In this document: positions 9,743 through 20,329 of the stretch, piece after piece
How positions within the stretch are numbered: the first letter of the stretch is position 1
Layout: each line of letters begins with the position of its first letter
Source of the DNA: Haliea sp.
Lineage (GTDB): Bacteria; Pseudomonadota; Gammaproteobacteria; Pseudomonadales; Halieaceae
Direction of reading: 5' to 3'
DNA length: 64,000 nucleotides
Assembly (NCBI GenBank): GCA_016704305.1
Contig: JADJAL010000011.1
Coordinates: 1-64,000 of the forward strand
Notes under the pieces: model-generated
Told to the model about the DNA's origin: nothing
The model's database searches: none
Seen by the model: only the letters and a program-made list of their open reading frames with translations
Position numbers and translations under genes: made by a program

Positions 9743-10764
9743 CTAATGGGTGAGAAATAGCAGCAGCTTGTGAAGTTCAATTATAGATCTGGCAATCTGC
9801 CCGTTATCTTCCTCGAGTACCCAGTCAACACTTACCGCGCCGATACGCTCTGAAACCGTAATCGACAAAGCTGCCGCTGGCGTCTCTATATACTGTACAA
9901 ATTCTGGATCTGTCGGAATATCGATATCATATATGGCTACCCCTTCGATACCCTGAGCCACATAAAGATACCCTTCGGCAACGGCGACATCATTTGCTTC
10001 GGATGTTGTGGGAATATTCGCCAACAGTTGCGTGTTTAGTGGGTCACTAATATCTACCACTTGTACCCCATTATTACGATCCGCGATGTAGGCGGTATTC
10101 CCTGACAAAGCGATTGGTGCATGCGGAACATTCACGGGCGCAGAGACGAGGTCTCCCAGCAGCACTGGTTTATTTGGGTCAGCTATATTTACGGCATCTA
10201 TGCCATTGAAATTTCGAAAACCATTGAAGGAAACAAACGCTATTTGCCCCTGTACTGCCAATTGGCCTCCCCAGATATTTCAATAGACCCTACAGTATCT
10301 GCGCTAGCAGGATTAGAAAGGTCGATTATCCTCAATTGCGGAACCGGCTCTGCACCCCCATCAGCGGATATAGCAGCATACAAAAAGTTCTCATCAGCGC
10401 CCAAGCTGCTGGCATTTAGTTCAAAATCATCCATTAATACAGGTTCAGCCGGATTTGTTATCTCATATACCTGGGCGATGGATTTAAAGGTTCCTTGACA
10501 CCATCCGCCGCAACCTGGATACGCTATAAAAATGGCGAGGTTTCCAGTGACTATCACGTCAGTGAAATTGTCACGACTGCCGAAGTTATCTGGTTGTATC
10601 TTCCAGACTGTTACAGGCTCGGACACGTCAGATGCATCGATTATTGCTGCGCCGTCGAAGGATGACGCGACATAAGCATAATCAGAATCTATGAACGTGT
10701 TGTTTGCCCCGGAGAGGGAAAAAAAACCCTGCGAATACAGCCCTTCGCTTCCGAGTGAATCCAT
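9743..10764 (-). pseudogene. LVIVD-repeat (beta-propeller-like) protein, partial and frameshifted
   Basis: Repeated units such as GAAIIDASDVSEPV, RIIDLSNPASAD, GIDAVNIADPNKPV, GVQVVDISDPLNTQ and GVAIYDIDIPTDPE are classic LVIVD repeats, found in extracellular or surface beta-propeller proteins. Two frames meet at about 10250: ANWQY changes to LAVQGQIAF, consistent with loss of one T. No signal peptide is seen at the 5' end, which suggests the N-terminus is missing upstream of 10764. The role is unknown; binding or structural functions are usual for the family. Confidence 0.75.
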
Positions 10765-10938
10765 TTCAATCTCGAAGGAATTGACTCGATCATCGGATAA
10801 ACAGAGCTTTCCATAAGAAAAGAAAAAATATCAGGGCTTGGTGCCCAATAACCGGAAGACGGTTGACGGAAAGATTGATCTATTCAATTTCCGCAACTAC
10901 CGAAGCCATGAGTAAATGCTGGACCACGTCAATGAAAG

Positions 10939-11281
10939 CTATTGTTCCCCGGCGACAGCGTCATTGATGATGCCTGACTTTCTCTGCTGACTCGACCACT
11001 TCACGGCGAAACTCCTTAGTGTGGGGTTCATCATTGATTCCAAAATCACCCAGTAAGAGGAATTCTGACGTGGTGGGCAAGGGCAACCGCACAAAGTCCC
11101 GAACACTTGCACTACCACCCGGTAAGCGCCGCCATGTGTGCACCTGGTTGAGATTAAGGCCGTGGCGGATGCCACTTCGGCGATAGGTATTGGGCTGCCT
11201 GCATTCATCCACCACACGCTGAGGGGGAAAACCTACAAAAAAACAGGCGTTTTTGACACCTCGGGAAGAAATGACCGCCAA
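10939..11281 (-). mobile_element. IS66-type orfA (TnpA) remnant
   Basis: Across two frames one can read QRVVDECRQPN, then IAEVA, then GLNLNQVHTWRRL, the helix-turn-helix signature of the small IS66-family accessory protein that precedes TnpB and TnpC. The rest is scrambled. No TnpB or TnpC and no terminal inverted repeats were found nearby, so this is a dead fragment. It sits between the LVIVD remnant and the downstream end of the Ter operon. Confidence 0.55.
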
Positions 11282-11408
11282 CTAAGCCAGAAAGATTGGA
11301 ATGAAACTTGAGAAGACTATTTTTTCCAATTTCCGGAGGTGCCCTTAACTGGGTTGTCACAGAATGCTTGACCACTATAGGAGCTAGTGAGTCAATTTTG
11401 GATGCAAT

Positions 11409-12250
11409 TCAACACTCTAGTCGACCCTTGGCCAGGCGGTGGGAGAGTTGGGTGAAATTATCAACATAGGGACCATGACGGTTATAACCTTTGACGATGA
11501 TGGCATGATAGACTGCGTAGACAAAATTCTCCGGCGCGTTGTCTATTAGCCGTTCAAAATCCTCCTCGGGTGCTCTAGCAGCAGCCGTAACGAGCGCGTG
11601 GTGACGCTATGCTGCGGTTCCCACGCGAGATCGATGAGATCGTTGGCTGTTTTGATCTCGGCGTTGTTGAGCCGCATTTCAATCGAATGATCGTCACCTT
11701 GGTATTTTGCGAAGCAGATGAAGGCGTGGGGATTGGTCATGCCGAAATGTGCGAGATAGCTGCTGATCTTGTCTTCGTGAGTGCCCGTGATAGTACAGTC
11801 ATCGACAAACAGAAGTGTCTTGCCTTCGACGAAATCGCGATTAAAGAAGATATCATCAGCGGCCAATAGCTTGCGCCGCTCCTCCTTTGCGAGATCGGCG
11901 TAATTGTTGTTGTATGTCATCTTGCGATGCACGAGCGACCACTCGACCGGCATGGCATTTTCTCGCGCGAGGCGTGTGTTTATCCGGTTCATGAAATGGT
12001 GCGACAGCAGCGTTGACGCCACCGGCACGGTCGTCGAGGGGGCGGGAATGACCACGCTCCTATCGAGCATGTCGCGGTGCTGATCAAAGAAGGCGTCAGC
12101 CATCTCATAGCCGAACCGAGCAGCGACGCGATTGGAGCCGAACTTGAGACGGGAATATTCCTTGATGTCGAAGGTTGCCGTGTCGAGCGCCGAGAAGGTG
12201 TGTGCAGCCAGTCGCACAACGGACGGTAATTCGATAAACCGGGGGATCAT
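11409..12250 (-). pseudogene. phosphoribosyltransferase of the Ter module, frameshifted near the C-terminus
   Basis: A PRTase-type protein. The core carries LLFVDDCTITGTHEDK, matching the acidic PRPP-binding loop, and RSVVIPAPSTTVPVAS upstream. After a one-base loss near 11585 (LLLEHP changing to APEEDFERLIDNAPENF) the frame continues through YHAIIVKGYNRHGPYVDNF to a stop at 11409. PRTases of this kind are recurrent members of TerD/TerY operons, proposed to act in nucleotide or nucleoside metabolism linked to stress responses (comparative genomics knowledge). Its ATG overlaps the stop of the HAD gene (ATGA), so it is the last gene of the operon. Confidence 0.7.
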
Positions 12251-12926
12251 ACGAGGGAAATGTCCTCTGTTTTAATATCGCCGACTATCTCTTTGAGAGC
12301 GAATACAGTCTCGTCGGGAGAATTGACCAATAGGCCTTGCAGCCCGGCAGTCATCGCACCATCAAGGTCACATACGGCGCTATCGCCGATGTGTATCACA
12401 TTCCCGGGACGTATTGTCCTAGATGATAGCGCATTGACTTGAACCACCACCGTGCTGAAAAATCGGGATCGGGCTTCGACACGCCTAGTTCATCGGAAAA
12501 GACCGCAAAATCCCATGCGAGATTGAATATCGATTGGATCAGTTTCCCGGCAAGGAAATTGGTGTTTGAGGAAACGCCGACTACATAGCCAGCGCGATTC
12601 AATCGCATGAGCAGTTCAGGAATTTCGGGGTGGAGCAACGGCGGATGATCGCGGACGAGTTGCTCGATATCCCGGAGGATCGAAGCAGCATTGCCAGGAC
12701 ACTCGCCGAGCAGGGTCTTGACTGCAACAAGCGGTGTGACCGCTGCCCCGGCCTGCTCGGCGCGATGGTCAAAGTCCCGCTTGACACGCTTGTAGCGCGC
12801 ACTCGCTTCATCTTCGGATACCCCGAAGAGATCGGAAAGATACCGCGTTCTGGCTGATGAGTATTGGGGATTGAATACCGCAATGGTTCCCCAAAAATCG
12901 AGCGAGATGGCTTTAATCATCTTCAT
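12247..12926 (-). pseudogene. HAD-superfamily hydrolase of the Ter module, frameshifted
   Basis: Motif I is DFWGT near the N-terminus, motif II is GVSSNTN, motif III is the K in SKPDPDF, and motif IV is HIGDSAVCDLDGA after the frame change. These are the canonical HAD phosphatase elements, though the second Asp of DxD is replaced by Trp as in several dehalogenase-like members. The shift at about 12460 fits loss of one T in the run after PDPD (FF-S to F-S). The start is taken at MKMIKAISLDFWGT. It overlaps the PRTase by four bases. HAD phosphatases and PRTases are paired in Ter operons, perhaps acting on the same nucleotide product. Confidence 0.7.
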
Positions 12927-13161
12927 GATATTACTCAAAAATCTCCGGAAAGATACTAATGGAGTCATCACAGGGCAAAGTTGGTCTCCAGTTAGGAACG
13001 ATAGAATTGAACTTAGCCTGTCTGACATTAGTCCGACAGGCTCCTGAGTACTGCGCTTCTTACTTCGTGTTCTGCTTCGGCAATGGTCAGTTAGCTACTG
13101 GCATTATCGCACTAGTGCAAAATCCGATTGTGCCAATTTTCAGGCATTGCTCAGAGCGGCA

Positions 13162-13371
13162 CTAGATTTTTGTGACATTCACTAGCAGGTTGTATGCAAA
13201 CCATCCATCCCCCGTCACAAATGTTTGCGCTTTTGCAATTGCGGAATCACGCATTACGCCATCATCGTTGAGATGAAATGCAACAGTTTTTCAGAAAGGA
13301 ATGCGAATACTTCTGGAAGATCCTGAAAAATACAAGCTTCTGCCGGTTTCAACAAGTTGCCTCACGTGCAT
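13162..13371 (-). pseudogene. unidentified gene remnant between TerD and HAD genes
   Basis: The 360-base gap between TerD and the HAD gene is not empty. Read with two frame changes it gives MHVRQLVETG, then EACIFQDLPEVFAFLSEKLL, then NDDGVMRDSAIAKAQTFV and GDGWFAYNLLVNVTKI before a stop. The segment is amphipathic and protein-like throughout. I do not recognise the family. It could be the 3' end of another Ter-operon gene that was deleted, or a small protein damaged by indels. Confidence 0.4.
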
Positions 13372-13390
13372 TACCTCAGAGTCAATGGTA

Positions 13391-13966
13391 TTAGATATTC
13401 ACGCCGTGATTTTTTGCCATCTCGGCTAAGCCACCTGAAAATCCTTGTCCAACCGCTTTGAATTTCCATTCACCACCATTCCTATAAACCTCGCCAAATA
13501 TCACTGACGTTTCAGTACTGAAATCCTCACTGAGATCAAAACGGGCTAACTCCTGATTGGTCTGCTTATTTACAACTCGTATGAAGGCGTTTTGTATCTG
13601 ACCAAAGTTCTGCCTACGAACGGTTCCTTCATAAATCGTCACTGCAAATACGAGTTTGACGATCTGGTCGGAAACATTGGACAAATGAACTATAACTTGT
13701 TCATCGTCGCCATCACCAGCTCCCGTGCGGTTGTCTCCAAGATGCTCGACTGACCCATCACTAGCCACTGGATTGTTGAAAAAGATGAAGTCGGCATCAT
13801 TTCGTACGTTTCCAGAACTTGTCACAAGGAAGACGCTGGCATCAAGATCAAAATCATCACCCGTTGTAACTCGCGCATCCCAACCAAGACCACACAACAG
13901 CACACTGATCCCCGGATCGGTACGAGATAGTGATACATTGCCACCCTTCTGAAGATTTACAGCCAT
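13391..13966 (-). CDS. terD: TerD-family protein
   Basis: A complete 191-residue TerD/TerE protein. It has the family's Ca2+-binding signatures: GLGWDAR, DDFDLDASVF, GDNRTGAGDGDDEQV and FDLSEDFS. TerD proteins are cytoplasmic, bind calcium, and act in tellurite, phage and stress resistance modules, although the biochemical output is unresolved. A strong GGGGGAG ribosome-binding site precedes the ATG. It lies eight bases after the kinase gene. Of the three TerD genes in the operon, this one and the one at 20330-20908 are intact. Confidence 0.93.
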   Translation of the reverse strand: MAVNLQKGGNVSLSRTDPGISVLLCGLGWDARVTTGDDFDLDASVFLVTSSGNVRNDADFIFFNNPVASDGSVEHLGDNRTGAGDGDDEQVIVHLSNVSDQIVKLVFAVTIYEGTVRRQNFGQIQNAFIRVVNKQTNQELARFDLSEDFSTETSVIFGEVYRNGGEWKFKAVGQGFSGGLAEMAKNHGVNI

Positions 13967-13974
13967 AACTCCCC

Positions 13975-15496
13975 CTAAACCCCTTCCGCCATTTGCACAT
14001 GAACTAATCGCCCGCCCTCTTCACGGGACAAGAGAATTTTCAATCCATCAACGAGCTCTACCTTCGAGCCTTGCGGGATGTCGACATTCGTGTCGACATC
14101 CCGCAAATCAGGCATGTTTTCATTAACGAGATACCATATACCGTTGTGCTCCACAAAATAGCCCACTCGCTTTTTATGCCTGTCGTCAAGACGCTCATTT
14201 GGAGTAATTAGGCGATTCACATGCCACATGAACAACGACTGGTTGGAATAGACCATCAACCTGTGGTTGTCGGGCATAAAGCTACCCACGCGTCGCGACG
14301 AGTACAGATTCAGGATTGGCAGGCGACCTTTGTGGGAAGTCGCGCAAAAAGGACACTTGGGCTTAGTAGAGTTATCGAATACGTACCACTTTTGCTCGCA
14401 GGCTGTATTTTGGCAGGGCTGGATTAGATCGATAGTCTTCACCAACGCCGTATCCCAATCATCTGCGGTCGGCCGTCTTGCCGGGTCATGCAGGCCTTCG
14501 ATAAAAGCCTTGTCGAATAATGGAGCGAGGTAAAGGTCCCGTTATTGAATAGGGTATTGCACCGGTATCACACCAAGGTAATTCGGCTTGCTTTCTGTTT
14601 TTTACCTTGATTCGGTTACTAGTGTCGGCAGGATGTTCCACAAAGAGAGCCTTCTCACCCATCCGGAGAGCCTGATCGTGGAGCTCATCAGCCACGTCAT
14701 GAATTTTGTCTCCATCTAAGGGATGCCGATACAAGAGGTACATATAGATCAATACAGCCAACGCATGGCGATCAGTTGCAATACTGGGAAGCTTCTTCGC
14801 GGGATCACTCCGCGCAAGTTTTGTGTGGACACCACCTCAGGCGCAATAAAGTCAGGCGTACCGATTACATCAGGCGGGAATTTCCCCGGAACGACCAAGC
14901 CATCAATATCAATAATTGATGCAGATCCGGTAACCGGATCAACAAGGACATTCTTGTATGACAAATCCGGAGTGCGCGAGGCCTGCAGCATGGAGTCGTT
15001 TCACAGCACGGGATATCTTGATGCAAATACTGATATAGCTGCGCCAGTCACCTCGTTCTCGAAGGTCTAGAAAGCGATTTTGGTTGGAAGCCGAGGCGAA
15101 CCATTTGCCTTCTTTTTCCCTTCCCTTGATTCCGAGCATGTCATTGTTCTTAGATCCATGATCAAAGAAAAAATGGCGCTGATAGAAGGGAGTAACCAGA
15201 CCAAGACGCCCGTTCCATTCAACAACACTTTCAGGCCAGCAGTAAAGACTCTTCCAGTACTGCCCTCCATCACGTTCGAATATGTTTGCTTTGTAGCGCG
15301 TGGTTATCTCGACCAAACGCTCCTTCGCCTGTGCATCCTGCTTTTCACGGAAAAAGAGAACCGCATAGGAATGATCGGGACTGAAATAGCAGTCTTTCAT
15401 GCCTCCAGAGCCCTTTATCACATCAACGAATTCAATCTGTTTACCATCGAGCGTTGTCAACCTGATCGTATTTGGCCGTTGCGTCATTTTGGTCAC
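13975..15496 (-). pseudogene. Ter-associated protein kinase with C-terminal zinc ribbon, three frameshifts
   Basis: Reassembled, this is a kinase of about 507 residues. The N-lobe has IKGSGGMKDCYF and AVLFFREK (Gly loop and VAIK-like Lys). The catalytic loop reads HSDLSYKNVLVD and the metal loop IIDIDGLV. An APE-like segment (FIAPEVV) follows, then a helical region ending in EGLHDPARRPTADDW, and finally a Cys-rich end CQNTACEQKW ... CPFC. Frameshifts lie near 14968 (extra G), 14820 (A5 to A4) and 14531 (extra T), all at short repeats. Kinases like this pair with PP2C phosphatases in TerY operons, presumably to control the vWA/TerD proteins by phosphorylation (inference). Confidence 0.8.
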
Positions 15497-17130
15497 CAGA
15501 GCACGGCAATTGTACGGTCGTCATGATTACCGGCTGACCAGAAATCGAGCCAAGCGAGCAGCGCCACCTCGGGCTTTTCAGTACCAAGCGGCGGGGCGAT
15601 CTCGCCCCACAACTTGTCCCAATACGCTCCGCATTCTAGATTGTGATCCGTAGTAAAGTAGGGATCGGTGATACCATCCGTCATCGCTATCAAAGCTTTG
15701 AAGTCTTCAACGACCGTAAATCTTAGTCGGGAGGCAATTTCCTCGGTGGTCATTACCTTGTAATCAAGGGAAACGGGTTTGACCGGCAAACTCCCGCTAT
15801 CCACTTTGCCGAGTAGGCGCACGTCGCCATTCTTCAGATAGACACCGACACCACCGTCGCCAACCCAGTAAGTTGCAAAAACATGCCCAAAATCTGTAGG
15901 CTTGTAAGCTGTTATAAGCAGCGTTGTAGAAAGCTCTTTAGCCGGAACACCGCAAATACTCGCCTCCGCTTCCAAGGCTTTGCATGCTTCAAAGACAGCG
16001 ATACCTAGAACCGCATACAGACCCACACTGACTACGGATTCCTCGGAGGCTTCGCCGCGCTGCCAACTGGCAACAAATTCTTCAAGTATTTGGCCATCAG
16101 GGCCATTCAATTTTTCCAGGAGGACATCAACCGCCGTGTTTACAGCGATTTTGGAACCCAGTCGTGACTTTGCGGCACTGCCAGCACCATCGGCGACAGC
16201 GACAATGATCCATCCTGAAGTTTCTGACCTAACAATCCGGAAATCATCCTCCCTGAACTTGCCCTCATGTGCATGGGATCTGCCTCGCTTGCTCACAGCC
16301 ACAATCGTTCGATCCGACAACTGCAGAACGTCGGCGTCTGAATCTGGCTTCCAGTGGGGATCCGACTGATCAGAATCTAGGTTTTTCCACAAAGATTTCG
16401 GGTCGTGGTTGATGAAAACCGAGACACTCGATGTGAGAGGGGCCCTGACGACGCCTTCAGGATCAATCATATAATCGAAACCGATCGTGGCATCTCCGCT
16501 CACCTTAGGTGTACCGATCAGATTCGCGGCATCGGACTCATCAGCCACCAGTCCTAACTCTGGCGGAATCTTCACGCTAATGATATGTGCAACGCTATTC
16601 GGCGCGCCATCGAGAGCCTCAATCCTGCCATCGAAAGGAACACCGACTTGAAGCTTTCCACCTTTGAGTCGGAATGAGAACTTTCGAGGCATGGCATCTC
16701 CGGTTTTCTGCGCTGGCGGCGGTAGCGAAACAGCCTTGGGTTCTACCTCCGGCAGCATTTGTATTGAAGAAACTTTCGAATCCGAGATAGAAATTTGTGA
16801 ATCCACCGGCGCCATTTCGCCAGCACTTACCAATTCATTTAGTGCGTCCGAGGACTGTTGTTTATCACTGATAACGATTGCTTCCGAGATTGGTCCTTGT
16901 ATCTTCAGATCACTAGCGTCCAAAGCCTGTCCTGCAGCAGCTTCCGGAGCCCTTACTCGTAATTCGAAATGCTTTTTAAGCAAGTCAATAAGCCTATCTG
17001 CCAGGTAACTGGCATTTTGATTACAGAACTCATCCACAACCGGGGCTGAATACTCTTCACGGTATCGAGACAATTCTCCATTCGAAGAAAAAAGCTCTGT
17101 GATAACATTACGAACCTGATCACGATCCAT
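15493..17130 (-). CDS. PP2C-family serine/threonine phosphatase of the Ter module
   Basis: Start chosen at MDRDQVRNV behind GAGGGG, overlapping the TerY stop by 11 bases. About 545 residues: residues 1-90 are helical, a variable linker follows, a beta-rich domain lies around 150-260, and a PP2C domain occupies the C-terminal half with IIVAVADGAGSAAKSRLGS, AMTDGITDP and NHDDRTIAVLW. The Asp residues in these motifs would bind the Mg/Mn ions. It is intact, unlike the kinase it overlaps by four bases. Together the two should form a reversible phosphorylation pair acting on operon partners. The target is unknown. Confidence 0.9.
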   Translation of the reverse strand: MDRDQVRNVITELFSSNGELSRYREEYSAPVVDEFCNQNASYLADRLIDLLKKHFELRVRAPEAAAGQALDASDLKIQGPISEAIVISDKQQSSDALNELVSAGEMAPVDSQISISDSKVSSIQMLPEVEPKAVSLPPPAQKTGDAMPRKFSFRLKGGKLQVGVPFDGRIEALDGAPNSVAHIISVKIPPELGLVADESDAANLIGTPKVSGDATIGFDYMIDPEGVVRAPLTSSVSVFINHDPKSLWKNLDSDQSDPHWKPDSDADVLQLSDRTIVAVSKRGRSHAHEGKFREDDFRIVRSETSGWIIVAVADGAGSAAKSRLGSKIAVNTAVDVLLEKLNGPDGQILEEFVASWQRGEASEESVVSVGLYAVLGIAVFEACKALEAEASICGVPAKELSTTLLITAYKPTDFGHVFATYWVGDGGVGVYLKNGDVRLLGKVDSGSLPVKPVSLDYKVMTTEEIASRLRFTVVEDFKALIAMTDGITDPYFTTDHNLECGAYWDKLWGEIAPPLGTEKPEVALLAWLDFWSAGNHDDRTIAVLW

Positions 17131-18178
17131 TAGCCCCTCGCCCGACCCACATCGAAGTCTCCTCATTCTGATTATCAAACTGCACTGTTTGTTCGCACCA
17201 CGGACATAGCGCCTTCCCGGGCTGGTTAATGCAAAGAATTCCACCACAGGAACACATCGCAAATGCAACTTGCGCACCGCAGTGGGGGCAACCTGGCGCG
17301 CCGCGAAGTTCCGAAGTATTGACTGTTTGCTTGGTGGGGGTTCCGTCAGACCAACTGAAATAGTCCTCTTCTAAGGAATAACACCCAGAAAAGTCGAAAT
17401 AGGAAGTGTCAATTCGAATCGCATCCCCTGACAGTTCCTGAGGAAACTTTTCGTACTTCATAAGGTACGGAAGCCTCTTCTTCTGGCAGCGGCCGACCAG
17501 AATGACGCTATCCGGATCGAAAGCCTCGAATTTCCGAAGATCGTCCACCAACTGAAGCACCGACTTGTCTACCACTGCCAGAGCGAGTTTATCGCTTGCT
17601 CCAGTCTCGACGCTCTTGCTTTGCGAAGATACCGACGCGGTCACCCACGCGATGAACTTCTTGAACTCTTCCGTCCCAGTTTTTTCGAGAAGGAGGACAT
17701 TCTCAGTTAGCTCTTTCAATACCTTGAGGTCTGCGTATCGACCTAGAGCAACTGCAACAATTGTTGCCTTATTTTGATACTCATCCGTCCACTTCCTGAT
17801 AGCAGGGATATAGTTATCGGTAGGTTTGCCATCAGTGATTAGAAACACCATAGGTTTCCAGTCACCTTTTTGCTCTGCTGTGGTTTTGATAGTATTGCGA
17901 TCAATCTCGGACATCAGGTGAAAAAGCGCCTGCCCAAGCGAAGTTCCACTACCGAGGGGCAACTTGGGTGGATAAAACAAGGGCAATTCGACCAACGGTG
18001 CAATCGTCTTGACCCTGCCGGCAAAAGCTATCGCGGACAGGTAAACCGTCTCAAGCGCATATGGATCCTGCCGCAGACTCCGTACGATCGACTCCATACC
18101 GACTTCGAGCTTGCGGTGATTTTCTCCGGCCATGGACTCAGAAACATCCAGAAGAAAATAGATTGGTAAACGTCTCAT
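17120..18178 (-). CDS. terY: TerY-type von Willebrand factor A protein with C-terminal zinc ribbon (TerY-C)
   Basis: 352 residues. The N-terminal vWA domain has a full metal-ion-dependent adhesion site: DVSESM (DxSxS), SGTSLG (the Thr) and LITDGKPTD (the Asp). After about residue 210 comes a second domain, and residues about 297-335 carry CPHCG ... CSCGG ... CPWC, a zinc ribbon typical of TerY-C. TerY proteins are cytoplasmic vWA proteins that may assemble complexes with TerD and the kinase/phosphatase pair (family knowledge). The stop overlaps the PP2C start. It is intact. Confidence 0.92.
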   Translation of the reverse strand: MRRLPIYFLLDVSESMAGENHRKLEVGMESIVRSLRQDPYALETVYLSAIAFAGRVKTIAPLVELPLFYPPKLPLGSGTSLGQALFHLMSEIDRNTIKTTAEQKGDWKPMVFLITDGKPTDNYIPAIRKWTDEYQNKATIVAVALGRYADLKVLKELTENVLLLEKTGTEEFKKFIAWVTASVSSQSKSVETGASDKLALAVVDKSVLQLVDDLRKFEAFDPDSVILVGRCQKKRLPYLMKYEKFPQELSGDAIRIDTSYFDFSGCYSLEEDYFSWSDGTPTKQTVNTSELRGAPGCPHCGAQVAFAMCSCGGILCINQPGKALCPWCEQTVQFDNQNEETSMWVGRGANGS

Positions 18179-18217
18179 CGTTTCCCCATTTTGCCTGTTA
18201 TCTATGTTAAAGGCGCA

Positions 18218-18858
18218 CTACAAAACTACCTGAACCTCTGGCGGCGGGGGCGGTAAAACTGTTGGCTCAATCACACCAGCACTGCTGCTCCCGATGCTTA
18301 CACTTGCTGAAACCCACTTAAAAAAGGAAGTAAATGAAGCGCTATCGGTAGTCTCAAGATGGACAATGTTATCGGCCAATTCCTTGAGCACGTCTATCTT
18401 TGCTTTTGGTCCTGCCGCACAGACGACAACATTGCCGAACCCGCGCTTCTTAACTTCGACAGTCATTTCGTGGTATGCCTGCGTGTCGTTAGGAGTGCCA
18501 TCCGTCATTACAAAAAGAATTGGCCGCCAATCACCTTTCTGGTCCGGGGTACTTCGCTGGACATCCTTATCTACTCGCGCTACCAATAACTCCAACGCGC
18601 TCCCCAAAAACGTTGCACCAGACTTGGGTACGCTGATTTCAGGAATCTGTACTTCGTCTAAAGGTGTAAGCGGAAATAGCTCCTTGGCCTCAAGATCAAA
18701 TGTAATGATACTAATATGCACTGATTCTAGTGCATAAGGATCCTGACGCAGTGCACTGACGAGTGCCTGCAATCCCACATTCACCGCCTGATAGCCTCAC
18801 CCCTCATAGAGCCTGAAGTATCAATCAGAAGGTAGACAGGCAACCTACGACCACTCAC
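18218..18858 (-). pseudogene. terY: TerY-type vWA protein, single frameshift near the N-terminus
   Basis: A GTG at 18856-18858 starts a normal TerY N-terminus with LPVYLLIDTSGSM (DxSxS). One base is then missing at about 18787 (GEAI followed by QAVNVGLQALVSAL), after which the frame is open for 188 codons, including GATFLGSALE and FVMTDGTPNDT. Only a C in a CC pair needs restoring. The protein ends in PPPPPEVQVVL, very like the tail of the TerY at 19652-20290, so the two are probably tandem duplicates. A natural downstream start at MNVGLQAL would lack the metal site. Confidence 0.85.
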
Positions 18859-18868
18859 TGCATTGCCC

Positions 18869-19510
18869 TCAAATATAATGCCTTAATATCGCAGTAAAGT
18901 TATCTTCACGGTGAGGCTTGCCGATAGCCTTGAATTGCCACCCACCTGCCTCACGAATCAACTCCGCGAATACCATTGAGCAGTGCTCGTTGAAGGAAGA
19001 TTCGCCGGAAAGGTCAAAACGCGCCATTTCCTTGCCCTTGGCATCGACGGCTCGGATGAATGCATTCTTCACTTTACCGAAGTGCTGGCCGTTCTCAGTC
19101 CCTTTATAGATCTGTACGATAAAAACAATCCGCTAATAGATCTCATCTAGCGAATCCAATTTCGCAATGATCTGTTCATCGTCACCATCACCGGCCCCGG
19201 TTCGATTGTCGCCAGTCAACCAGATTTTGCCTGTACGATGCATCTGGGAATTAAAAAATATGACATCGCCATTGATCAGCGTCGGACTGCCATTCTCTAT
19301 CTTTCCAAGATCATTGACCTTACCATTTGCGCCTAAGAGAAACGCGACTGCGTCAAGATCATACTCAGGTGCCTTTTTGTTCATCAATGTACCGAGAAGT
19401 CCCTTTTTTTCTTCTGCAACATCCCAGCCAAGACCTAACGTTACCTGGGACAAGTCGTGCTGACTTTTGGAAAGACTTACGCCTTGCCCTTTCTTTAGAC
19501 TAATCGCCAT
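18869..19510 (-). pseudogene. terD: TerD-family protein with in-frame amber codon
   Basis: A TerD protein of about 213 codons with LGLGWDV, EYDLDAVAFLL and GDNRTGAGDGDDEQI, plus a lysine-rich insert (EEKKGLLGTLMNKKAPEYD) between the first two motifs that the other TerD copies lack. At 19133-19135 the codon after LDSLDEIY is TAG; the frame then continues without shift through RIVFIVQIYKG, FIRAVDAKGKEMARFDLSG and GGWQFKAIGK to a natural stop. The residue is normally polar (often Asp, Glu or Gln), so CAG to TAG is a simple explanation. A strong GGAGGGATC site precedes the ATG. Confidence 0.88.
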
Positions 19511-19651
19511 ATCGGGATCCCTCCGTTTTGTATAAAAAATGAAATTATCGAAAAAACCTTTGTCCTATATATTCCTATCGCAAGGAAACACATCATCCTG
19601 TCGATTGCACAACCTACATAAGCTCGACTACAATGCAGGCTAGATAATGCA

Positions 19652-20290
19652 TTAAACAACCACATTAATTTCCGGTGGCGGCGGCGGCAAATCGCTCAGT
19701 CCACCTACCTCTTTCTGTCCGGATTCTACTTTCTGGCTTCCAGTCGAAATGCTGGCACTTACCCACTTGAAGAATGCCTTTATCGTGCCGGAATCAGTGG
19801 TGTCCAATTGGACAACCACTTCGGTGATTTCCTTTAACATATTGGTGTCGGCACCAGGTCCGGCTGCACAGGCGACTATGATGCCCGTCTTAACCTTTCG
19901 CAATGCATCTAGACCTTTCTTCCAGCTATCAGTAGGCTGTCCGTCAGTCATAAGGAACACCAGCGGCTTCCAGTCACCTTTGACATCTGCAGTAGTCTTC
20001 GCGACCTCCGAGTTGATTCGATCAGCCAGAAGAGATAGCGCAGCCCCCATCGACGTTTGACCCATAGCCTGGAATTGCGGAACCTGGAATGACACCAATT
20101 CTGTGAGCGGTACAACTTGGTTTGCAGAGGAATCAAAAGTAATGACACTCAAATATGCGGTTTCAAGCGCATAAGGGTCTTGCCGCAAGGATGATACCAA
20201 CACCTGAACACCGTTCTTAACAGCCTCAATAGGTTCTCCGCTCATAGAGCCCGAAGTATCCAGTACGAGATAAACCGGTAAACGTCTCAT
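19652..20290 (-). CDS. terY: TerY-type vWA protein
   Basis: A complete 212-residue single-domain vWA protein: VLDTSGSMSG (DxSxS), QTSMGAA (Thr) and LMTDGQPTDS (Asp) form the metal site. The C-terminus is a Pro-rich tail, PPPPPEINVVV, shared with the damaged TerY at 18218-18858. It follows TerD (20330-20908) and precedes another TerD, giving an alternating TerD-TerY-TerD-TerY order. That order suggests duplication of a TerD-TerY unit. Confidence 0.92.
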   Translation of the reverse strand: MRRLPVYLVLDTSGSMSGEPIEAVKNGVQVLVSSLRQDPYALETAYLSVITFDSSANQVVPLTELVSFQVPQFQAMGQTSMGAALSLLADRINSEVAKTTADVKGDWKPLVFLMTDGQPTDSWKKGLDALRKVKTGIIVACAAGPGADTNMLKEITEVVVQLDTTDSGTIKAFFKWVSASISTGSQKVESGQKEVGGLSDLPPPPPEINVVV

Positions 20291-20329
20291 ATCTTATGTT
20301 ATCCCTAGTTCAATTTTCCATTTGCGTGA

